From positions 1,426,001 through 1,490,000 of the forward strand of contig NZ_CP114289.2 in the NCBI RefSeq assembly GCF_027111315.2: 64,000 bases of DNA, read 5' to 3'. A model generated the notes under the pieces. That model did not search any database. It worked only from the letters and a program-made list of their open reading frames with translations, and had not been told where the DNA came from. Shown one piece after another: positions 53,918-62,000 of the stretch; the stretch's first letter is position 1, and each line of letters starts with the position of its first letter. This DNA comes from Flavobacterium limnophilum. Its GTDB lineage: Bacteria; Bacteroidota; Bacteroidia; Flavobacteriales; Flavobacteriaceae. The position numbers were made by a program, and so were the translations under genes.

Positions 53918-55105
53918 ATGAAAAATACAACCGCATATATCGTTTCCGCTTACCGTACAGCGGTAGGAAAAGCCCCAAAAGGAGTTTTTAGATTCAAACG
54001 TCCTGATGAATTGGCGGCAGAAACCATTCAGTTTATGATGAATGAATTCCCTGATTTCGATAAAACACGTATTGATGATGTAATGGTCGGAAATGCAATG
54101 CCCGAAGCCGAACAAGGATTGAATATGGGACGATTAATTTCCTTGATGGGATTAAAAGTGACCGATGTTCCTGGTGTAACAGTCAATAGATATTGCGCTT
54201 CTGGGATAGAAACTATCGGGATGGCGACTGCCAAAATCCAATCAGGAATGGCGGATTGTATTATCGCTGGTGGCGCCGAAAGTATGAGTTTTATTCCGAT
54301 GGGAGGTTACAAACCCACTCCAGATTATGCCGTGGCCAAAGAAGGAAACGAAGATTATTATTGGGGAATGGGATTGACCGCCGAAGCCGTTGCCAAACAA
54401 TTCAACATTTCGAGAGCCGATCAAGATGCCTTTGCTTACAATTCTCACATGAAAGCCCTGAAAGCGCAAGCCGAAGGAAAATTCGATTCACAAATTGTTC
54501 CAATAACTATTGAACAAACTTTTATCAATGAAAATGGTAAAAAGGAAACTAAATCTTATATCGTTAATAAAGATGAAGGTCCAAGAGCAGGAACTTCGGT
54601 AGAAGCATTAGCAGGATTAAGACCCGTTTTTGCTGCTGACGGAAGCGTGACAGCAGGAAATTCATCCCAAATGAGTGATGGTGCTGCTTTCGTTTTGATT
54701 ATGAATGAAGAAATGGTCAAAGAATTGAACCTCACTCCTATTGCGCGTTTAGTAAGTTTTGCATCAGCTGGAGTTGAACCTAGAATAATGGGAATTGGCC
54801 CTGTAAAAGCCATTCCAAAAGCATTAAAACAAGCTGGATTAGAATTGAAAGACATTGATTTGGTAGAATTGAACGAAGCATTTGCCTCACAATCATTAGC
54901 CGTAATTCGGGAATTGGGAATGAACCCAGATATCGTGAATGTCAATGGTGGAGCAATTGCCTTGGGGCATCCTTTGGGTTGTACGGGCGCCAAATTATCC
55001 GTTCAACTATTCGACGAAATGAAACGTCGTGGAAATAAATATGGAATCGTGAGTATGTGTGTGGGAACTGGACAAGGAAGTGCGGGGATTTATGAGTTGC
55101 TTTAG
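53918..55105 (+). CDS. fadA: 3-Ketoacyl-CoA thiolase / acetyl-CoA C-acyltransferase
   Basis: A 395-residue thiolase for the last beta-oxidation step. The nucleophile Cys93 is in NRYCASGIETIG, His is in GGAIALGHPLGCTGA (about residue 349), and the second Cys is in SMCVGTGQGSAGIYELL. All catalytic residues are intact. It is separated from fadN by the PutAbiC-type gene. Confidence 0.95.
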   Translation: MKNTTAYIVSAYRTAVGKAPKGVFRFKRPDELAAETIQFMMNEFPDFDKTRIDDVMVGNAMPEAEQGLNMGRLISLMGLKVTDVPGVTVNRYCASGIETIGMATAKIQSGMADCIIAGGAESMSFIPMGGYKPTPDYAVAKEGNEDYYWGMGLTAEAVAKQFNISRADQDAFAYNSHMKALKAQAEGKFDSQIVPITIEQTFINENGKKETKSYIVNKDEGPRAGTSVEALAGLRPVFAADGSVTAGNSSQMSDGAAFVLIMNEEMVKELNLTPIARLVSFASAGVEPRIMGIGPVKAIPKALKQAGLELKDIDLVELNEAFASQSLAVIRELGMNPDIVNVNGGAIALGHPLGCTGAKLSVQLFDEMKRRGNKYGIVSMCVGTGQGSAGIYELL

Positions 55106-55109
55106 AAAG

Positions 55110-55147
55110 AGATAATAGAATATAGACGAAGAGATAATAGATTTAAA
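55110..55147. repeat. ATAGA-type repeat upstream of the four-helix-bundle gene
   Basis: AGATAATAGAATATAGAC (55110-55127), with further AGATAATAGAT, lies between fadA and the small gene. The 18-mer matches 17 of 18 bases of 25264-25281 in the his operon. Confidence 0.7.
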
Positions 55148-55149
55148 AA

Positions 55150-55515
55150 ATGAGCGAATTCAAAAGACATAACTTCAAAAAACTAAAAATTTGGCAAATG
55201 GGAATGGAAATAGCAAAAATAGTTTTAGACCTAACTGATACATTTCCTATTTCTGAAAAATTTGGTTTAAAAAGTCAAATGGACAGATGTTCTTTATCAA
55301 TGCCTTCAAATATTGCAGAAGGATCAAGTAGAACTGACAAATCCTTCAGTCATTTTTTAGATATATCATTAGGTTCTTCATTTGAATTACAAACACAGCT
55401 TTTATTAGCAAATTACAGAAAATATATAACCGCAGAATATACCAATTTTATTGAAATAAAAATAGAAGAATTTCAAAAAGCAACTATGACTTTTCAAAAT
55501 ACTCTAAATAAATAA
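55150..55515 (+). CDS. Four-helix-bundle protein (S23 / 23S rRNA IVS-type family)
   Basis: A 121-residue, all-helical protein with the family hallmark text FKKLKIWQMGMEIAKIVLDLTDTFP, ISEKFGLKSQMDRCSLSMPSNIAEGSSRTDKSF, and SLGSSFELQTQLLLA. The family is often found in rRNA intervening sequences, and related proteins act as accessory proteins in diversity-generating retroelements. Here there is no rRNA and no reverse transcriptase nearby. It is inserted between fadA and fadE and framed by inverted ATAGA repeats. Confidence 0.9.
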   Translation: MSEFKRHNFKKLKIWQMGMEIAKIVLDLTDTFPISEKFGLKSQMDRCSLSMPSNIAEGSSRTDKSFSHFLDISLGSSFELQTQLLLANYRKYITAEYTNFIEIKIEEFQKATMTFQNTLNK

Positions 55516-55539
55516 TTTTCAAATCAAGATAACAACGTC

Positions 55540-55572
55540 TAGCATCTATTCGTCTATTATCTTTAATCTATA
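55540..55572. repeat. Inverted ATAGA-type repeat downstream of the four-helix-bundle gene
   Basis: ATCTATTCGTCTATTATC (55544-55561) and following bases are inverted relatives of the upstream repeat (shared ATCTATT, CGTCTAT, TATTATCT). Upstream and downstream copies frame the small gene like an insertion boundary. Confidence 0.6.
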
Positions 55573-55578
55573 GAAATT

Positions 55579-57369
55579 ATGAACGACAAAACTCGCGGTG
55601 GCCAATTCATCGTAAAAGAAACAAAATGCGAAGATGTCTTCACGCCCGAAGATTTCAACGAAGAGCAATTAATGATGCGTGACTCGGTAAAAGAATTTGT
55701 GGACAAAGAAATTTGGCCCAACAAAAACCGTTTCGAAAGCAAAGATTACGCTTTTACTGAAGAGTGTATGAAAAAAGCCGGAGACCTTGGTTTTCTGAGT
55801 GTGGCAGTCCCTGAAGAGTATGGCGGAATGGGAATGGGATTTGTCAATACGGTTTTGGTTTGCGACTATATTTCGGGAGCAACGGGTTCTTTTTCGACAG
55901 CATTTGGTGCGCATACTGGAATTGGAACAATGCCCATTACTTTGTACGGAACTGAAGAGCAAAAACAAAAATACGTACCGAAATTGGCTTCTGGCGAATG
56001 GTTTGGTGCCTATTGCTTGACCGAACCGGGCGCAGGAAGTGATGCCAATTCAGGAAAAACCAAAGCTGTTTTGTCCGAAGATGGAACACATTATAAAATC
56101 ACGGGACAAAAAATGTGGATTTCGAACGCTGGTTTTTGCTCCCTGTTTATCGTTTTTGCCCGAATTGAAAATGATAAAAATATTACTGGATTTATTCTTG
56201 AAAACACTGCCGATAATGGAATATCTTTTGGTGAAGAAGAACATAAACTCGGAATTCGTGCCTCTTCCACTCGTCAGGTTTTCTTTTCGGACACTAAAAT
56301 TCCGGTCGAAAACATGCTTTCCGAAAGAGGCAATGGCTTCAAAATTGCGATGAATGCCTTGAATGTGGGTCGTATCAAATTGGCCGCAGCCTGTCTGGAT
56401 GCACAACGAAGAGTAACTTCCGGTGCCGTGAAATATGCCAACGAAAGAGTGCAATTTAATACGCCGATTGCCCAATTTGGAGCCATTCGCTTGAAATTGG
56501 CCGAAATGGCGACCTCTTGTTATGCCGGCGAGAGTGCCACTTACAGGGCTGCCAAAGACATAGAAGACCGAATTTCAGCGAGAGAATCCGAAGGAACATC
56601 ACATCAAGAAGCCGAATTGAAAGGTGTCGAAGAATATGCCATAGAATGTTCCATCTTGAAAGTGGCCGTTTCTGAAGATGTTCAAAACTGCGCCGACGAA
56701 GGAATCCAAATTTTTGGTGGAATGGGATTTTCGGAAGACACGCCCATGGAAAGTGCTTGGCGTGACGCAAGAATTGCCCGAATTTATGAAGGGACGAATG
56801 AAATTAACCGAATGCTTTCAGTGGGAATGTTAATCAAAAAAGCGTTCAAAGGTCATGTGGATTTATTGGGGCCAGCCACGAAAGTTCAGGAAGAATTAAT
56901 GGGAATTCCATCATTCGACACGCCTGATTATTCCGAATTGTTTGCCGAAGAGAAAGAAATGATTGGCAAATTAAAAAAAGCGTTCCTGATGGTTGCCGGC
57001 GGTGCGGTTCAAAAATACGGCCCCGATTTGGAAGGTCACCAACAATTATTGATGGCTGCAGCCGATATTTTGATTGAAATCTATATGGCGGAAAGCACCG
57101 TTTTGAGAACCGAAAAATTAGCCAAAAAAGAAGGCGAAGCCAAAGTGCAAGAACAAATTGCCATGGCAAAACTGTATTTGTACAAAGCGGTTGACGTGAT
57201 TACCCAAAAAGGAAAAGAAAGTATTATTTCCTTTGCCGAAGGCGATGATCAACGCATGATGCTGATGGGATTGCGCCGTTTTACAAAATACACCAATATG
57301 CCTAATATCATTGGGTTAAGAGAGACTATTACAACTAAATTAGTAACTGAAAACGAATATTGTTTCTAA
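55579..57369 (+). CDS. fadE: Acyl-CoA dehydrogenase
   Basis: A 596-residue FAD-dependent acyl-CoA dehydrogenase for the first beta-oxidation step. The ACAD text GAYCLTEPGAGSDANS, KITGQKMWISNAGF, and catalytic Glu region RIYEGTNEINRML are present, with a further C-terminal helical extension of about 190 residues (LIEIYMAESTVLRTEKLA) typical of the long ACAD group. It is the last gene of the cluster. Confidence 0.95.
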   Translation: MNDKTRGGQFIVKETKCEDVFTPEDFNEEQLMMRDSVKEFVDKEIWPNKNRFESKDYAFTEECMKKAGDLGFLSVAVPEEYGGMGMGFVNTVLVCDYISGATGSFSTAFGAHTGIGTMPITLYGTEEQKQKYVPKLASGEWFGAYCLTEPGAGSDANSGKTKAVLSEDGTHYKITGQKMWISNAGFCSLFIVFARIENDKNITGFILENTADNGISFGEEEHKLGIRASSTRQVFFSDTKIPVENMLSERGNGFKIAMNALNVGRIKLAAACLDAQRRVTSGAVKYANERVQFNTPIAQFGAIRLKLAEMATSCYAGESATYRAAKDIEDRISARESEGTSHQEAELKGVEEYAIECSILKVAVSEDVQNCADEGIQIFGGMGFSEDTPMESAWRDARIARIYEGTNEINRMLSVGMLIKKAFKGHVDLLGPATKVQEELMGIPSFDTPDYSELFAEEKEMIGKLKKAFLMVAGGAVQKYGPDLEGHQQLLMAAADILIEIYMAESTVLRTEKLAKKEGEAKVQEQIAMAKLYLYKAVDVITQKGKESIISFAEGDDQRMMLMGLRRFTKYTNMPNIIGLRETITTKLVTENEYCF

Positions 57370-57398
57370 TACAACGCCGTTTGTTAATTCGCGCGTGA

Positions 57399-57436
57399 GG
57401 GATAGCAGCTAGCTACCGAAGTAGCGCGGATAGCCC
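57399..57436 (+). ncRNA. Structured repeat element, copy 2 (ATAGCAG / CGGATAG motif)
   Basis: Between fadE and its terminator: GGG (57399-57401) pairs with CCC (57434-57436), the facing strands are ATAGCAG (57402-57408) and CGGATAG (57427-57433), and an inner stem GCTAC / GTAGC with loop CGAA closes it. The two heptamers equal those at 12898-12957, while the outer and inner pairs differ but keep complementarity. It sits in the sense direction of fadE. Confidence 0.5.
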
Positions 57437-57442
57437 GACAGC

Positions 57443-57495
57443 ATAAAGAAAAGGAGCCGACTCACAAGTATGATGAGTTGGCTCCTTTTCTTTAT
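57443..57495. terminator. Long bidirectional terminator after fadE
   Basis: A 22-bp stem (57443-57464 and 57474-57495, with core AAGAAAAGGAGCC / GGCTCCTTTTCTT and one G-T pair) with loop CAAGTATGA, between convergent fadE and the AI-2E-type permease gene. Confidence 0.88.
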
Positions 57496-57517
57496 GGTGG
57501 CACGCCCAAATCGTGAT

Positions 57518-58588
57518 TTAAGCTGCAGTAATTTCGGGTTTGTCTTCCATCCAGGCCACGAATAATTTATAACCGATGGAAAAAATAATTGGTCCAACAA
57601 ATAACCCTATGAATCCCGACATCATAAAGCCGCCGATTACACCAATAAATATAACAAGCATTGGAACTAAAGCGCCTTTTCCTAAAAGCAACGGTTTCAA
57701 AACATTATCGGAAAGCCCGCTCAAAAGAAAATATACCGTCCATAAAATTGCTGCCGTTGAGCTATCTCCCGTAGAAAAAAGATAAGCAATCACGCCAATA
57801 TTTACAATAATGGGGCCTATTTGTATGATGGATAAAATCAAACATAACAAAGTCAATATTCCTGGAAACGGAACGCCACATAAAAACAATCCCACCGCCT
57901 GAATCATGGTTTGAATTACTGCCACTCCTATTACGCCTTTGACCACCTGACGTACTGTTGAAATAGTAATTTCTAAAAACTCATCGCCCTTATCACCCGC
58001 AATTCTCGTAATAAAATTGGTCGCCAAATTTTGGGCGCTGGTAGATGCCATTAAAACTCCTGCAATGATTACAGAAAGGACAACTTGCAAAATGGTCACT
58101 ATTGAACTTACTAAACCTCCAAGTACTTTTGTAGAAATATCTTTGATCTGTTCCTTGTGTTCTAATAGTGTTTTTTCCAAATTAACGGAGGAGGAATATA
58201 AAAAATCGTATGCTTTTTCACCAATAACCGGCCATTCTTTTATGTTTTGACTAGGCATTTCTATTTTTAAAGTACCCTCATCAATACCGGATTTAATTTC
58301 CATAATACCTGAAGTAACCCCACTAAAAAAGGAAATGGAAGGCAAAATTACAATAGCTAAAATGCAAAGAATAATTATGGTAGCGGCCAAGGACTTTTTA
58401 CCTTTCAACTTTTTTTGAAGAATGTTGAATAAGGGATATAAAATAATCGCAAATATTATTGCCCAAAGTATGGGTGTTACAAAGGGAGCCAAAAGGTTAA
58501 AGCAAAAACCTAAAATTAGGAATACAAGCCCTAATTGCAGAATGGTTTCAAAAAGCTGTTTGCTGTTTAGTGAAGTAGAATTTTTCAT
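57518..58588 (-). CDS. AI-2E family permease
   Basis: A 356-residue, about 8-helix membrane protein (LGLVFLILGFCFNLLAPFVTPILWAIIFAIILYPLF at the N-terminus, LLLGKGALVPMLVIFIGVIGGFMMSGFIGLFVGPI near the C-terminus). The GxxGGxxxxGxxGxFxGP text is the signature of the AI-2E (UPF0118) transporter family. Substrates in Bacteroidota are not established. Confidence 0.88.
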   Translation of the reverse strand: MKNSTSLNSKQLFETILQLGLVFLILGFCFNLLAPFVTPILWAIIFAIILYPLFNILQKKLKGKKSLAATIIILCILAIVILPSISFFSGVTSGIMEIKSGIDEGTLKIEMPSQNIKEWPVIGEKAYDFLYSSSVNLEKTLLEHKEQIKDISTKVLGGLVSSIVTILQVVLSVIIAGVLMASTSAQNLATNFITRIAGDKGDEFLEITISTVRQVVKGVIGVAVIQTMIQAVGLFLCGVPFPGILTLLCLILSIIQIGPIIVNIGVIAYLFSTGDSSTAAILWTVYFLLSGLSDNVLKPLLLGKGALVPMLVIFIGVIGGFMMSGFIGLFVGPIIFSIGYKLFVAWMEDKPEITAA

Positions 58589-58630
58589 AAGATTCTGATT
58601 TTACGGTTAAATTAATAGGGATTTTTCAGA

Positions 58631-59323
58631 TTATTTATTTTTATAGTTGACACTGGCATCCGAAACCAGTCTTCCAATAAGAACGACAGGATACAATACT
58701 CCAAAAATGGATTCTAAATTTACCAATGCACGAACAAAAGGATGAAGAGGCAAAATTTCGCCAAAACCAGTTGTTGAAAGGGTGACGTAACTAAAATACA
58801 GGAAATTGGCTTGGATACTATTGCTTTCAAATTCGGGTAAAGTGAGTTGAAAAGATCCCGGAATATGTTCGTAAAAGAAAATGTAAATAACTGTCCAAAG
58901 ATGGGCCAACAACATATAAATCACAATGGAACCAATTACTCGATGTGCCGTTATGGGGCCTGGTTCAAAAATTCTCTTTAACACCAATACAATCAACAGC
59001 AAGAAAGTACAAATAGAAAGAATGAGTTCCGTAATCAATATAAATGGAGTCGTTGAGACAACATTTATCCAAGAAAAAACAATGAACAAGAAAGGTGCAA
59101 TAGAAATGAGAACGGCCTGTTTGTTTGTTTCAGCCAAAGAAAAAATTCCAGCAAAAAGGAAAAGCATCCAAAAAACATTCAAAACGGACATAAAAAAAGA
59201 GTAATTCCCAAATAATGGAATTAAGACAAATTGCATTATGGTCAGCAAGACAATCATCCCGCTAAGTCCACTTTCTTGATCCCACAACCGATTTAATAAT
59301 CGAACTTTTTTTGTTCTTTTCAT
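58631..59323 (-). CDS. Two-helix potassium channel family protein
   Basis: A 230-residue membrane protein with several helices and a C-terminal pore. The P-loop filter TLSTTGFGEILP is a variant of TVGYGD in Ion_trans_2 channels, followed by the last helix GVLYPVVLIGRL. No RCK domain is attached. Ion conduction is inferred from the filter; selectivity is uncertain because the filter is GFGE. Confidence 0.8.
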   Translation of the reverse strand: MKRTKKVRLLNRLWDQESGLSGMIVLLTIMQFVLIPLFGNYSFFMSVLNVFWMLFLFAGIFSLAETNKQAVLISIAPFLFIVFSWINVVSTTPFILITELILSICTFLLLIVLVLKRIFEPGPITAHRVIGSIVIYMLLAHLWTVIYIFFYEHIPGSFQLTLPEFESNSIQANFLYFSYVTLSTTGFGEILPLHPFVRALVNLESIFGVLYPVVLIGRLVSDASVNYKNK

Positions 59324-59354
59324 ACTGTTTGTTATTAGATTTATGGTTGATATT

Positions 59355-60923
59355 TTAAAATGGAATTGGTTCCAGTTCTACCTTGCCAATTGGTCTTCTG
59401 GCGAGTCTAAACAGCAGCAAAATAAATATAGGCAAAAAACAAACAGCCGACATTACCAAATAAATATCTTTATAGGCCAGCAATATGGAGGCTTGAGAAG
59501 TTTGGTTGGAAAGACTTTTTTCTGCCATTTTCTGTGCCTCGACTTCGGATGCTCCTTGATGCAAATAATAATTCTTGATGTTGGACAACTTCTTTTGTGC
59601 CTGTTGATTTACTGGGGATAATTGTTGGCTCAAGCCCGTCTTGTGTTGCACATTGATGTTCGAAATATAGGTTCCCAAAATGGCGCCGCCGAGTAAAGTG
59701 GCGATGACAACACGTGAAATGACACCGCTCATCATTCGCGAATCGCCCAGGTTTGTAGGAATTCCTTCCGCAATATAAAGTGCCGAAATGGGATACAGGA
59801 ATCCAATCGCCAATCCCTTGAAAACGAAAGGCAGCAAAAAATCAACGGGAGCAATTCCGGGATAAAATCGAAAAAAGAGAATGATGTGAAAGAATCCATA
59901 ACAGGCAAATCCGGTAATCCAGATGGTGGCCATATAAATTCTTTTATACAAAAGATAAGTCGATAAAGGAATGGCAATACATATACCTATCAACAACGCC
60001 AAATGGGTTCTGGCTTGATAAAGTCCATCAAAACCAAGCACTCCCGACATAAATCCGGTAACCACGCTTCCGGTCCCGTTCATTAGACCGATATAAAAAA
60101 ACAGGAACGAACCAATCACTACATTCTTGTATTTGAAAACATCGGGATCGATTAGGGGTTCTTTGGTAAAACGAACGTGCAGCAAATAAATTCCAATCAA
60201 GATTAGCAATGACGCAAAGGCAATATTTATCATCGGATCGGAAAACCAATTTCGGGTTTGTCCTTCGGCACAAATGAAAAGAATTACGGTGAAGAAGAAA
60301 ATCAAGATCAACCATCCTCTCCAATCGAATTGAAACTTCCCTTTCATTGGCGCGACATCTTTTTTGTAAAAAATCCAGGCCAAAATGATCCCTATCAAAA
60401 AGTTGACATTCAAAAAGTAAATGCTGAAAGTCCAGTCGTAAATACTCGTAAAATGCGCTCCAAAATATTTGTAAAGGTGCTGGCTTCCTTGAAGAATAAA
60501 TTGGATAATCCCATACATTATTGCCATGTTGAAAGCTGGATTGTATTTCAATACAATGGGAATCATCGTGGCAAATATTCCAATAACGGAAATCATCGCC
60601 ACAAGCGAACGCCAAAAAGTAAACCAAAAAATGTTGGTCGCATATAAAGAAGCCGTGTTGAATAGTATCGCCAAGAAACTAACCGACAGAATCATCGTTC
60701 TGACCTTGATTTGTTTTCCAATCTTCATTCCCAACGGTAAAAAAGCCAACATGGCAAATGCCGGAATATAACTCGAATAGGCAAAAACGGTGGTCGAAGC
60801 ACCAAAGTGTCCCAAAATTTGGGAATTGTCGTAAGTGGTTACATTCAACGCATTGAAAAAAGGAATCGTGAGGACGTATAATCCAACAAGAATGAAAACG
60901 CTACCTTTTTTGAATCCAAACAT
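59355..60923 (-). CDS. EmrB/QacA-type MFS multidrug transporter
   Basis: A 522-residue, about 14-helix drug:H+ antiporter of the DHA2 type (FGASTTVFAYSSYIPAFAMLAFLPLGMKIGK in helices 1-2, GDSRMMSGVISRVVIATLLGGAILGTYIS in the C-terminal half). It is the inner-membrane unit of the tripartite pump formed with the HlyD-like and TolC-like proteins encoded directly upstream on the same strand. Confidence 0.88.
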   Translation of the reverse strand: MFGFKKGSVFILVGLYVLTIPFFNALNVTTYDNSQILGHFGASTTVFAYSSYIPAFAMLAFLPLGMKIGKQIKVRTMILSVSFLAILFNTASLYATNIFWFTFWRSLVAMISVIGIFATMIPIVLKYNPAFNMAIMYGIIQFILQGSQHLYKYFGAHFTSIYDWTFSIYFLNVNFLIGIILAWIFYKKDVAPMKGKFQFDWRGWLILIFFFTVILFICAEGQTRNWFSDPMINIAFASLLILIGIYLLHVRFTKEPLIDPDVFKYKNVVIGSFLFFYIGLMNGTGSVVTGFMSGVLGFDGLYQARTHLALLIGICIAIPLSTYLLYKRIYMATIWITGFACYGFFHIILFFRFYPGIAPVDFLLPFVFKGLAIGFLYPISALYIAEGIPTNLGDSRMMSGVISRVVIATLLGGAILGTYISNINVQHKTGLSQQLSPVNQQAQKKLSNIKNYYLHQGASEVEAQKMAEKSLSNQTSQASILLAYKDIYLVMSAVCFLPIFILLLFRLARRPIGKVELEPIPF

Positions 60924-60926
60924 ATT

Positions 60927-61988
60927 TTATTTTTTTATTTCGACCGTTACATTCATTCCGGGTTTTACTTCTTCCAACTCCTTGGCTGGTGCCTCAAATA
61001 CTATTTTTACGGGAATGCGTTGGGTAATTTTAACGAAATTTCCCGTGGAATTATCGGGTTCCACCATCGAAAACTTGGCTCCTGTTGCCGGCGAAAATCC
61101 CACCACTTTTCCCTTGAATTCCTTGTCGTCCAGTGCATCAATGGTAATGGTAACCTCCTGCCCTGCCTTGATTCTTTCCACTTGGGTTTCCTTGAAATTG
61201 GCCGTGACCCATTTTTGTTTCAGCACGATCGAGGCAATTACCTGGTTCATGCTTACCAAATCGCCAACGGACAAATTGCGTTCGCCCACAAATCCATCAA
61301 TTGGAGCCGTGATTACGGTGTAAGACAACTGCAATTTTGCCGCATCCAAATCGGCTTGTTTTCGGGCTACGGTTGCTTTGGCGGCTTCCAGATTGGTTTT
61401 GCTTTGTTGGGTTGTAGAAATGCTGGCCTGCAGTCCATTCTCGCCCGCTTTGAGATAGGCTTGCGTCGATTTTAATTTGGAAACCACTTGGTCGTATTGA
61501 TTGCGGGTCACCGCCGAGTCGGCATACATGTTCTTGAATCGTTCGTAATCCTTCTGTGCTTTTTCAAGGTCGGCCAAGTCGCCTGCCAGTTTTGCCTTGG
61601 TTGCCGCTTCATTCGATGTGGAAGTGATGATGGTTTGTTCCAGTGAATGCAGGTTTCCTTCGGCTACGGCCAAATCAGCTTCGGCTTGTTTTACCTTGAT
61701 GATGTACTCCTCGTCGTCTAGAATTACCAAGGTGTCGCCTTGATGCACAAACTGGTTGGCTTCAAATTGGATGGCAGCAATATGTCCCGTTGCCCGTGCC
61801 GCGATGTTGTTCATATAGGCATCAACCTGCGCATTATTGGTGGTTTCGTATCGACTGAAATCAAAAAACAAGCTTAAAATCCATAATCCACCCGCTATCA
61901 AAAAGACAAAAGAAAGAACGGTCAGGATGGTGTTTCGCTTTTTTTCCGTGTTTTGGACGGCTTCATTAGTTGTGTTTTCTTCGCTCAT
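60927..61988 (-). CDS. HlyD/EmrA-type periplasmic adaptor
   Basis: A 353-residue membrane fusion protein with one N-terminal helix (ILTVLSFVFLIAGGLWILSLFF), a biotinyl-lipoyl half (YMNNIAARATGHIAAIQFEANQFVHQGDTL), a long coiled coil of about residues 80-210, and a beta-barrel (APIDGFVGERNLSVGDLVS, GQEVTITIDAL). It bridges the MFS pump and TolC-like protein. The gap to the pump gene is 3 nt. Confidence 0.93.
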   Translation of the reverse strand: MSEENTTNEAVQNTEKKRNTILTVLSFVFLIAGGLWILSLFFDFSRYETTNNAQVDAYMNNIAARATGHIAAIQFEANQFVHQGDTLVILDDEEYIIKVKQAEADLAVAEGNLHSLEQTIITSTSNEAATKAKLAGDLADLEKAQKDYERFKNMYADSAVTRNQYDQVVSKLKSTQAYLKAGENGLQASISTTQQSKTNLEAAKATVARKQADLDAAKLQLSYTVITAPIDGFVGERNLSVGDLVSMNQVIASIVLKQKWVTANFKETQVERIKAGQEVTITIDALDDKEFKGKVVGFSPATGAKFSMVEPDNSTGNFVKITQRIPVKIVFEAPAKELEEVKPGMNVTVEIKK

Positions 61989-62000
61989 GACAGTATCTTT

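Noticed and set aside
55150..55515. Four-helix-bundle gene as part of a diversity-generating retroelement or rRNA insertion
   Set aside because: No reverse transcriptase, no template/variable repeat pair and no rRNA gene are in the window.
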